Below, piece after piece: positions 16,479 to 23,294 of a stretch of 57,717 nt of DNA. The notes beneath the pieces are model-generated. The model had not been told where the DNA came from and ran no database searches. It saw only the letters and a program-made list of their open reading frames with translations. The stretch's first letter is position 1. Every line of letters begins with the position of its first letter. A program made the translations under genes and the position numbers. The stretch lies in NCBI GenBank assembly GCA_025362035.1, contig JANYIN010000204.1, forward strand, positions 1 through 57,717, in the 5' to 3' direction. Source of the DNA: Gemmatimonadaceae bacterium (GTDB lineage: Bacteria > Gemmatimonadota > Gemmatimonadetes > Gemmatimonadales > Gemmatimonadaceae).

Positions 16479-17365
16479 GTGAGTTCCTCCACGGTCCTCG
16501 GCCAGTCCTGCTTCAGCAGGCGCGACAATGCGCGGTCAGCCAGCACGCGCCCTTCCGTCTGACAGCGGGGACAATAGTTCGTTTCGTTGGCGGCGTAGCG
16601 GATGCGCTGAACCGCGGTGCCGCACACCGGGCACGGCTCGCGGAACCGGCCGTGCACCGCCATCCCGTCGCGAAACGCGGTGACCTTCTCGGGAAAGCGT
16701 CCGCGACTCTCGTCACGGAGCCGTTGGGTCCAATCGGTCAACGCACTGCGCGCGGCGTCGAACAGGCGCGTGATCTCGTCACCCGTGAGCCGGCTGGACA
16801 GCGTGAGGGGAGACAAGCGCGCGCGGTGCAGCAGCTCGTCGGAGTACGCATTGCCAATGCCGCTGAAGAGCCGGGGATCGGTGAGCGCGCGCTTGAGCGT
16901 GTGGTTTTCGCTCGTCAGGCGGTCTGCAAACTCGTCCCGTGTCGCTTGGAGCACTTCGAGACCGCCGCGGTCGAACTCGCGCAGCGCGTCGCGCCCCAGC
17001 ACCACGTGCAGCGACGCCCGCCGTTTGGTGCCCGCCTCAGTCAACACCAGCGCGCCCGTGGGAAACACGAATTCCGCGAGCGAGATGCGCCCAGGGAGCC
17101 TCTTTCGCACGCCGGCGTCGAACCAGCGGAAGCGGCCAGCGATCATCAAATGGATCACCAGGAATAATTCGTCGTCGAACTCCATGACGATACGCTTCCC
17201 CAATCGCCAGACCGCGCGGACGGCTGCGCCTACGGCGGCGTCGAGTGATGGCGCGACGGTGCGCAGGATGAAGGGGTTCAGGATCGCGTACGCCTCGAGC
17301 GGCTGCCCGACGATGCGCTGCTCGAGCGCCTCTATATAGACCACGACGTCCGGTAGTTCAGGCAT
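16475..17365 (-). CDS. Fpg/Nei-family DNA glycosylase/AP lyase
   Basis: 296 residues. Base-excision repair enzyme removing oxidised bases. It starts MPELPDV: Pro2 is the Schiff-base nucleophile and Glu3 the catalytic acid (exact for Fpg/Nei). The helix-two-turn-helix region is SGIGNAYSDE with the lesion-loop Asn. The C-terminal zinc finger is complete: CPVC and CPRC. After the finger a 25-residue tail reaches the end. The N-terminal Asp at position 6 instead of Glu is conservative. The ATG at 17365 must be correct because Pro2 has to follow the initiator. Coupled by a 4-bp ATGA overlap to the large kinase/aminotransferase fusion, an unexplained pairing of DNA repair with metabolism. Confidence 0.93.
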   Translation of the reverse strand: MPELPDVVVYIEALEQRIVGQPLEAYAILNPFILRTVAPSLDAAVGAAVRAVWRLGKRIVMEFDDELFLVIHLMIAGRFRWFDAGVRKRLPGRISLAEFVFPTGALVLTEAGTKRRASLHVVLGRDALREFDRGGLEVLQATRDEFADRLTSENHTLKRALTDPRLFSGIGNAYSDELLHRARLSPLTLSSRLTGDEITRLFDAARSALTDWTQRLRDESRGRFPEKVTAFRDGMAVHGRFREPCPVCGTAVQRIRYAANETNYCPRCQTEGRVLADRALSRLLKQDWPRTVEELT

Positions 17366-17381
17366 TGCTCGAAGGCCATGG

Positions 17382-17415
17382 AAAACGCCGCGGCCATGGG
17401 AACATGGCCGCGGCG
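17382..17415 (-). terminator. Rho-independent terminator after the DUF3761 gene
   Basis: CGCCGCGGCCATG (17386-17398) pairs perfectly with CATGGCCGCGGCG (17403-17415) around a GGAA loop. On the minus strand the 13-bp stem is followed by TTTT (17385-17382). It lies between the DUF3761 stop at 17459 and the glycosylase start at 17365. Confidence 0.8.
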
Positions 17416-17458
17416 CTTGCTGAGGAGGTGTTGGCTGAGGCGCCGCTCCGAGGTCGGG

Positions 17459-17935
17459 TTACTTCGCCTTCCCGTCGAGGAACTTGGCGACCCCGCCATG
17501 CCGTGAACAGGCACCCCGGTGCGTCTTGGCGTGCGAGTACATCCCGTCCTTGCACTGCGCCATCGCGCCGGCGGCCTCATTGTCTTCCTTGGCCTCCGAC
17601 TTCGCCGCCTTCATGCCGCCCTTTGCGGCGGCCTTGTCTTCCTTGGCCTCAGCCTTGGCCGAAATCATGCCGCCCTTCGTTGCGGCCTTGTCTTCCTTGG
17701 CCTCGGCCTTGGCCGCCATCGCACTGCCCTTGGCCGCCTTCTCCGCTTTCGCTTCCACCTTTGCAGCCTTCATCTCGGCCGCGGTCGTGACGCCACCGTG
17801 ACTGGAGCATGCTCCCTGGCCACCCTTCGACTTCGTGCCGTCCTTGCACGTGACCGTGTTCCCCTGAGCCGCGACGGCGACGGCGCCGAACACCAGCACC
17901 ATACCGGCGAGCAGGAGTGTACGTAGTGATTTCAC
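17459..17935 (-). CDS. Secreted DUF3761 protein with 18-residue tandem repeats
   Basis: 158 residues from a GTG start. Residues 1-24 are a signal peptide (SLRTLLLAGMVLVFGAVAVA). The mature protein has two DUF3761-like modules of the form C-K-D-G...G-A-C-S-x-H-G-G-V, one at each end (CKDGTKSKGGQGACSSHGG and CKDGMYSHAKTHRGACSRHG), joined by a charged Lys/Glu/Ala linker of about 75 residues. The linker is built of three 18-residue units (AEAKEDKAAAKGGM type) encoded by 54-bp DNA repeats and is predicted helical or coiled coil. The four cysteines may form two disulfides in the exported protein. Function unknown. Followed by a strong terminator, so probably monocistronic. Confidence 0.8.
   Translation of the reverse strand: MKSLRTLLLAGMVLVFGAVAVAAQGNTVTCKDGTKSKGGQGACSSHGGVTTAAEMKAAKVEAKAEKAAKGSAMAAKAEAKEDKAATKGGMISAKAEAKEDKAAAKGGMKAAKSEAKEDNEAAGAMAQCKDGMYSHAKTHRGACSRHGGVAKFLDGKAK
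17581..17742 (-). repeat. 54-bp tandem repeat inside the DUF3761 gene
   Basis: Three consecutive 54-bp units start at 17581, 17635 and 17689, each opening on the plus strand with TGTCTTCCTTGGCCTC. Units one and two also share a late segment (ATGCCGCCCTT); unit three is more diverged at its end. The period keeps the frame, giving 18-residue protein repeats. Copy-number variation between strains would be expected. Confidence 0.8.
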
Positions 17936-18114
17936 TGGATCACCCTCGATGAAATGTTGATCGAACGGTTCCTTTGCTCACCGCTCCCCTGGAATCGTGG
18001 CCCACGCCACGATGGCATCGAGAATGGCAGCGTATCGCGGCGCGCACAAGTCCGCGGAGCGGGCCCGACCCCCTGACAGGGTCGGCCGCCTCGGTTACAG
18101 CTGTTCTCGCGGCC

Positions 18115-18777
18115 TCACTGGCCCGTGGATGCGGTCATCTTCGCGACATTGCTGGCCGCAGGCGTCTCGATCACGAACACAACGCGGCGGTTGAGCTCTG
18201 CGCCGGCCATGTCGCGTGAGGCGGTGCGATTCACCAGGCGCGTCTTCCCGTATCCGACGGGGGAAATGAGCGAGCCGTCCACGCCCTTGGCCGTGACGTA
18301 CCGCTTCACGGATTCGGCGCGTCTCTGCGAGAGCGCGACGTTGACGCGAGCGCTTCCTGCGGGGTCGGCGAACCCCTCCACCGTCACGCGCGAACCCGGA
18401 TAGTGCTTCTGGACCACCGTGGCGAACCGGTCGAGTGCCGGCTTATCGGCGTCCCGGACCGTGCTGGCATTGAAGGCGAAGTGCACCGGCATCACGAACT
18501 GGAGCCCCTCCGCCACCTCGGCGATCTTCGTTCCGAACTCGGTGCGAAGTCCGGTGAGATCAGAGCGCAACGACGCGACGTCGCGCTGCATGTCGGAGCG
18601 TTGCGCGTTCTCGACCGTCAATCGGGCGATGCGCTCGGAGTCCAATTGGGCGCGCGTGAGGTCAATGGCCGCCTGTTGTTGTGCCAGCCCGTTGCGCAGC
18701 GCTCCCTTGGTGGCACACGCCCCGAGTGAAAGCAGTCCGGCCGAACAGCCCAACACCATCTTGATGGGAATCTTCAT
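18115..18777 (-). CDS. OmpA-family peptidoglycan-binding lipoprotein
   Basis: 220 residues. The N-terminus (MKIPIKMVLGCSAGLLSLGA, then Cys) is a lipoprotein signal with lipobox LSLGAC. Residues about 30-95 form a heptad-rich coiled coil (QQQAAIDLTRAQLDSERIAR). The last 120 residues are an OmpA C-like domain: VHFAFNASTVRD, VTVEGFADPAG, LSQRRAESVKRYV and the late NRRVVFVIE, with the meso-diaminopimelate-binding Asp and Arg. It likely anchors the outer membrane to the cell wall like Pal. The start at 18777 is fixed by the lipobox; the open frame to 18888 is an extension over the promoter. Confidence 0.88.
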   Translation of the reverse strand: MKIPIKMVLGCSAGLLSLGACATKGALRNGLAQQQAAIDLTRAQLDSERIARLTVENAQRSDMQRDVASLRSDLTGLRTEFGTKIAEVAEGLQFVMPVHFAFNASTVRDADKPALDRFATVVQKHYPGSRVTVEGFADPAGSARVNVALSQRRAESVKRYVTAKGVDGSLISPVGYGKTRLVNRTASRDMAGAELNRRVVFVIETPAASNVAKMTASTGQ

Positions 18778-19082
18778 GTGCACATACTCCAGAGAGTTGG
18801 TAGGGAATTTGAAGCGCTGCACCGCCAGAATTGTGCCCAAACGACGACGGCCTGAGCCGATTGTATGACACGCAAGTCGTTGATCCACAATGCTTTAAAC
18901 ATATGACTGCATCTACGCCATCTTCCCATATTTGTGAGATCGATCACTTCGGGTGCGTGACGTCCAACGTGTCGCCGAACGATGGCCCTCTCCTGCGCGA
19001 ATGCGGGGGTGACACATGCGTTGCGCTGTCGTCCATCCTGAGGACCAGGGCCCTTCATCGCCTCCGAGGTAACCGCTCGACC
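18778..19082. other. Divergent intergenic region, no gene
   Basis: About 305 bp between the OmpA lipoprotein (leftward) and the zinc-ribbon gene (rightward). A possible minus-strand -10 box TACAAT occupies 18865-18860; no convincing -35 box was found. The stretch around 18890-18935 is unusually AT-rich for this window (CAATGCTTTAAACATATG, CATATTTGTGAG), as expected of a promoter zone. The rightward frame is open back to 18831, but its codon use before 19083 looks non-coding. Confidence 0.4.
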
Positions 19083-19826
19083 GTGACAGATTCCATCCTT
19101 CGGTGCCCCGGCTGCGGTGCGCCAGCCGCCGCCGACTGCGCCGCGTGCGCGTACTGCGGTTCCGCGCTCGCCACGGTGACCTGTCCGTCGTGTTTCGCGT
19201 CGATGTTTCAGGGCAGCAGGTTCTGCGCTCGCTGTGGTGCGGAAGCCACCCGTGAAACCGTGGACGACGAGGGCGTGCACAAGTGTCCACGCTGCAAGGA
19301 GGAGATGCAGGCGCTTCGGCTGGGCGGCACGTCCGTGCAGGAGTGTAGTGCTTGCGGTGGCGTCTGGCTCCATCCCGAAGCGTTCCAGCACCTCTGTGAG
19401 GCGCGCGAAGAGCATTCCGCCATCGTTGGCTTGCTGGCGATTCGCACGCCGACCGCGAACCCGGCACTGGACATCGTCCGCTACGTGCCCTGTCCAAACT
19501 GCGCGAAGCTCATGAATCGCGTGAATTTTTCCCGGTCGTCCGGCGTCATCGTGGATGTATGCAAGTCTCACGGCATCTGGTTCGACCGCGGTGAGCTGCA
19601 ACGCGTGATCGAATTCGTCGAAGATGGCGGGCTGGCGGTCGCTCGCGAACGGGAGCGCGAGCACCTGCAGGACGAGCAGCGACGACTGGCCGCCATGGAA
19701 GCGGGCAGCGAGCACATTCCCGAGGATCTGCACGTCTTCGCGGCCAGGCTGGTCATCAAGTCCTCCTCCAGCGACTCGCCGGTCGATGGCCGCCTGCTCG
19801 CCGCGCTCTCGATGTTCATCAAGTAA
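19083..19826 (+). CDS. Multi-zinc-ribbon protein (zf-TFIIB type)
   Basis: 247 residues from a GTG at 19083. Five Cys-pair knuckles can be read in order: CPGCGAPAAADCAACAYCG, then CPSCF and CARCGAE (a double ribbon), then CPRCKEEM with CSACGGVWL (first zf-TFIIB repeat) and CPNCAKLM with CKSHGIWFDRGE (second repeat; its last Cys is replaced by His). The tail is a charged helix rich in Arg/Glu. zf-TFIIB-type ribbons are common in uncharacterised bacterial proteins and often sit beside SPFH proteins, as here, with the next gene only 23 bp downstream. The start is chosen at the GTG before the first ribbon because the upstream frame is not coding-like. The function is unknown; a scaffold or chaperone role for the SPFH partner is a guess. 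Confidence 0.8.
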   Translation: MTDSILRCPGCGAPAAADCAACAYCGSALATVTCPSCFASMFQGSRFCARCGAEATRETVDDEGVHKCPRCKEEMQALRLGGTSVQECSACGGVWLHPEAFQHLCEAREEHSAIVGLLAIRTPTANPALDIVRYVPCPNCAKLMNRVNFSRSSGVIVDVCKSHGIWFDRGELQRVIEFVEDGGLAVAREREREHLQDEQRRLAAMEAGSEHIPEDLHVFAARLVIKSSSSDSPVDGRLLAALSMFIK

Positions 19827-19849
19827 CGGTTCAACTCACGAGGCTCCAA

Positions 19850-20950
19850 ATGACGCTGCACGATTTCGTCCGCGGTGAACTGATCGATGTGGTGGAGTGG
19901 CTCGAGGACTCCGCCGATGCGATGGTGTGGCGTTTCGCGCGACCCGACAACGAGATCAAGAACGGCGCGCAGCTCATCGTGCGTCCCGGGCAGGTCGCCG
20001 TGTTCGTTGACGAGGGCACCGTGGCCGACGTGTTCGAGCCGGGACGCCACGAGCTGGTCACGCAGAACCTGCCCGTCCTGTCCAAGTTGCGTGGGTGGAA
20101 ATACGGCTTCAAGAGTCCGTTCAAGGCAGACGTCGTGTTCGTCAGCACGCGGCAGTTCACGAGTCACAAATGGGGCACCAAAACGCCCGTGATGATGAGC
20201 GATCCCCAGTTGGGGCCGGTCCGCCTGCGCGCATACGGCACGTATATCGCCCGCGTGAGCAACGCGGAGGCGTTCGTGACCGAGCTTGTCGGCGCGAACG
20301 CGACGTTCGGGATCGATCAGATCGCTGATCAGATTCGCGATCTCGTCGTCTCGCGTTTCTCGGAGCTGCTGGGCGAACGATCCATTCCGCTCCTGCAGTT
20401 GTCGTCACACTACTCCGAGCTCGGACAGCTCGCGGCGACACGACTCCAGCCGGAGCTCGGGCATCTGGGCCTCGAGCTCACGCAACTGGTGGTGGAGAGC
20501 ATCGCGCTGCCGGATGAAGTGGCGGCGACGCTGGATCAGCGCACGCGCATCGGCATCATCGGGGACGTGAGCGCGTACGCGGCCCTCCAGGCTGCCGACG
20601 CCGTGCGGGACGCGGCGCGGAACCCGGGCGCCGGCGGTGCGGGCGCGGCGATTGGCGTCGGCATGGCGATGGCGGCGCAGCTCGGTGGCACCACGTCTGC
20701 CGCAATGCACCCCACCGTGGCCACGCCGGCGGCTCCGACCATCGCACCGATGTCACCCCCACCCATCCCGCAGAGCCCAGCGTGGTTCGTGGCGGTGGAC
20801 GGGACGCCGCAGGGACCCTTCGAGGCCGCCGCGTTGCGCGCGCGGGCCGCGGCGGGCGCCATGAACCGGGATTCGCTGGTCTGGCGCCAGGGAATGGCGC
20901 AATGGGCACCCGCGTCGCAGGTGCCGGAGGTGGCAGCGCTGTTCGCCTGA
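19850..20950 (+). CDS. SPFH-domain protein with C-terminal GYF_2 domain
   Basis: 366 residues. Residues about 25-230 match the YdjI/virion-core-like SPFH family: LIVRPGQVAVFVDEG, PGRHELVTQNLPVL and the long helical LGLELTQLVVESIALPDEV segment. Residues 240-310 are a Gly/Ala/Pro-rich linker with GVGMAMAAQL. The last 55 residues form a GYF_2 domain (WFVAVDGTPQGPFEAAALRA ... MAQWAPA), a module that binds proline-rich peptides. No membrane span or signal peptide is evident; relatives form membrane-associated oligomers. It follows the zinc-ribbon gene by 23 bp, and the two are a recurring pair in many bacteria, so they probably act together. Confidence 0.85.
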   Translation: MTLHDFVRGELIDVVEWLEDSADAMVWRFARPDNEIKNGAQLIVRPGQVAVFVDEGTVADVFEPGRHELVTQNLPVLSKLRGWKYGFKSPFKADVVFVSTRQFTSHKWGTKTPVMMSDPQLGPVRLRAYGTYIARVSNAEAFVTELVGANATFGIDQIADQIRDLVVSRFSELLGERSIPLLQLSSHYSELGQLAATRLQPELGHLGLELTQLVVESIALPDEVAATLDQRTRIGIIGDVSAYAALQAADAVRDAARNPGAGGAGAAIGVGMAMAAQLGGTTSAAMHPTVATPAAPTIAPMSPPPIPQSPAWFVAVDGTPQGPFEAAALRARAAAGAMNRDSLVWRQGMAQWAPASQVPEVAALFA

Positions 20951-20975
20951 TTGGCTATGTCAGCCCGGCCGGTCG

Positions 20976-21794
20976 CTAGTGCGACATCCCCGGCATTCTC
21001 ATGTGGTCGTGTTGCGCTCCGCCCCACACGCTGGCGATGTCCTGCTTGCCAAAAAGATAGGCATGCGTCATCCAGCCGAAGAGCCGCGGCAGAAACACAC
21101 CACCAGCCGCGCTGCATTTGTCCGGCGACGTGATCCTGAGCCATCTGGCCAGTGTCGCGCTGTCCGTCCGCACCGCTCCGGCCCGCACCGAGTCCGGGCG
21201 TGGTCCGCAGAAATTCACGTGCTCATGCCAGTGCGCCACGCTCACCGGCAGTCGCGCATCGAGCTCGTCCATCGACGCGCCAGGCATGGCTGAATACATC
21301 GCGCCCACCAGCACGAGCGTTCCCGCCCTGTTCTTGCGATACAGCAGTGATACCGGCCTGGTAACGTCGAACGTGTCCACCGACGTCATCACGTTCTGAA
21401 TGTTGTTGTAGTGGTAGATGTCCTGCTCGGCCAGCCACGGCAGGAAGCGCTGATAGCCGTCCTGTTCCGCCAGCTTCACGTCAGCGTATCTGGCCAGCGC
21501 CGCCCGCGCCGTCTTCGCGACGCCGCTCGCGCGCGTGACGTCGGCGCGCGTCCGTCTTCGCGTTGGCGCCATCCGCATGTGCGCATTGGTGTCGCTCAGG
21601 AGCGCATTGATCATCGGCGCGAGTTGCGGCGCGTTGGCCACCTGCATCGTCTGCATGAGGGAGAACGCGCGCATCTCGCGCGGCCGCTGCTGGTCCTGCG
21701 TGCTCTGGGCCGATGCCGACCATCCCGACAGGCAGAGGCACGCAAGCATCCGGAAATGAACGTTCGTCGAGTCGAGCCGAGAGATCCAGTTCAT
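20976..21794 (-). CDS. Secreted hypothetical protein
   Basis: 272 residues; the N-terminus (RMLACLCLSGWSASAQS) looks like a signal peptide although preceded by a polar stretch of 15 residues. The rest has no family I can name. Visible features are a conserved-looking core with DGYQRFLPWLAEQDIYHYNN, SLLYRKNRAGTLVLVGAMYS and VAHWHEHVNFC, and a His/Met-rich C-terminus (GGAQHDHMRMPGMSH). The HWHEH and terminal HDHMRMPGMSH segments could bind a metal such as copper. It ends 25 bp from the SPFH gene (convergent) and starts 13 bp downstream of the NRAMP-like transporter, so it is likely in that operon, which fits a metal-related periplasmic role (inference). Confidence 0.7.
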   Translation of the reverse strand: MNWISRLDSTNVHFRMLACLCLSGWSASAQSTQDQQRPREMRAFSLMQTMQVANAPQLAPMINALLSDTNAHMRMAPTRRRTRADVTRASGVAKTARAALARYADVKLAEQDGYQRFLPWLAEQDIYHYNNIQNVMTSVDTFDVTRPVSLLYRKNRAGTLVLVGAMYSAMPGASMDELDARLPVSVAHWHEHVNFCGPRPDSVRAGAVRTDSATLARWLRITSPDKCSAAGGVFLPRLFGWMTHAYLFGKQDIASVWGGAQHDHMRMPGMSH

Positions 21795-21807
21795 TCCGGG
21801 CCAACCC

Positions 21808-23121
21808 CTAGAAGAAGAACATTCCGATTGCCGCCGCGAACATCACTACGGTGGTGAGCCCTACCACGATTCGCCCCAGCTTGGGGCTCGGCTGTCCATG
21901 CATGAGTTCGGAGTCGGACGCGGCGAGCAGGATGCCGACGAGAAGAAACGGCGCGAGCACGCCGTTGAGCACGGCCGTCCAGTACAGCGCGGACACCGGA
22001 TTCACATGCGTGAAATCGAGTGCGACCCCGATGGCCACCGACGCGATGAACGCCGCGTAGAAGCCCGGCGCGCGGTTGTACGGTTCGTCCATACCCTGCC
22101 GCCAGCCAAACAGTTCCGCGAACGCATAGGCGGCGGAGCCTGCAAGGGTCGGAATGGCGAGCGCTCCGGTGCCGAGCAGTCCGACCGTGTACAGCAACGA
22201 TGCGAATCGGCCGGCGAGCGGCTTCAGCGCCTGGGCGACCTCGCGCGACGTCTCGAGTTTCGTCAGACCAACGCGATGGAGCGTGAGCGCCGTGGCGAGG
22301 ATGATGAAGAACATCGCCACGTTGGAAAAGAACGTGCCGAGCGCGATGTCGATCGTGCGCGTCTTGATCTCGGCCTCCTCCGCACCCACGCGATCGATCA
22401 CACGACGGCGACCAATCGACTTCTCCTCCTCCACCTCCTGCGACGCCTGCCAGAAAAAGAGATACGGCGAGATGGTCGTACCGAAAATGCCGACGAGAGT
22501 GGCGAGCGCGGTGCTACCGCTCGGAAGCTTCGGAATGAACGTGTCGCGCGCCACCGCCGACCAGTCGGGTCCGACGTACAGCGCGGTGACGACATATGCG
22601 AAGAGAATCAACGCCAGCCACTTGAGCGCGGAGGCGATCGTGGCGTAGCGCAGGCGGATGGTCGCCGTGGCGATCGAAATGCCGAACACGGCGACCCACA
22701 CGTGTGAGCTGACGCCCGTGAGCAGCTCGCCGGCGTCGGCCATGCCCGCGAGATCCGACCCGACATTTATGGTGTTGGCGATGAACAACGCACACGCCGC
22801 GACGACCAGCACCTTTCGCGGAAACTTGTTGCGAAGCGCGCCGGCGAGCCCGTGGCCGGTGACCATGCCGATGCGCGCGCACATCGTCTGCACGGCAATC
22901 ATGAGCGGCCACGTGAACACGGCCGTCCACAAGAGCGCCGTACCGAACTGCGCGCCCGCGATGGAGTAGGTGGCGATGCCCGACGGATCGTCGTCGGCCG
23001 CGCCGGTGATGATGCCAGGGCCAAGGCTTTTCCAGAACGCGCGAATCCCCTCTGCCGGGGCCGCTGCGCGCTTTTCCTGGCGTCGCTGCGCCTGTCGGAT
23101 ATCGTGGTCCGGCTCGGTCAT
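21808..23121 (-). CDS. NRAMP-family carrier with altered metal-site motifs
   Basis: 437 residues, about 11 membrane spans, the usual NRAMP size. In classical NRAMP manganese/iron transporters, span 1 carries DPGN and span 6 carries MPH. Here span 1 reads GAADDDPSGIATYS and span 6 reads GTTISPYLFFW, so the selectivity methionine is serine and the DPGN asparagine is displaced. This matches the NRAMP-related group (which includes magnesium-type transporters) more than true manganese transporters. The acidic loop after span 6 (QEVEEEKS) is also typical of that group. The substrate is therefore unlikely to be simply Mn2+. It is upstream of and close to the secreted His/Met-rich protein at 20976. 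Confidence 0.85.
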   Translation of the reverse strand: MTEPDHDIRQAQRRQEKRAAAPAEGIRAFWKSLGPGIITGAADDDPSGIATYSIAGAQFGTALLWTAVFTWPLMIAVQTMCARIGMVTGHGLAGALRNKFPRKVLVVAACALFIANTINVGSDLAGMADAGELLTGVSSHVWVAVFGISIATATIRLRYATIASALKWLALILFAYVVTALYVGPDWSAVARDTFIPKLPSGSTALATLVGIFGTTISPYLFFWQASQEVEEEKSIGRRRVIDRVGAEEAEIKTRTIDIALGTFFSNVAMFFIILATALTLHRVGLTKLETSREVAQALKPLAGRFASLLYTVGLLGTGALAIPTLAGSAAYAFAELFGWRQGMDEPYNRAPGFYAAFIASVAIGVALDFTHVNPVSALYWTAVLNGVLAPFLLVGILLAASDSELMHGQPSPKLGRIVVGLTTVVMFAAAIGMFFF

Positions 23122-23294
23122 AGGCTTAACGGAGAGGCGGTGGTAGCGTAACGGCTCGTGAGCGGTGCGGCGTTCTGCGTGCTGGATCCGCGACGGGCCA
23201 GGTCGGCCTCACGCATGGATCAGAGTGACACCCCGGCGTCGCGATGGATAGATTCTCGAAAACCGAATTCATCACCACGCTGCCCATTCTTCAC

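Noticed and set aside
17365..17459. Promoter search in the terminator gap before the DNA glycosylase
   Set aside because: The sequence is a perfect terminator stem plus short flanks; no -35/-10 pair could be supported.
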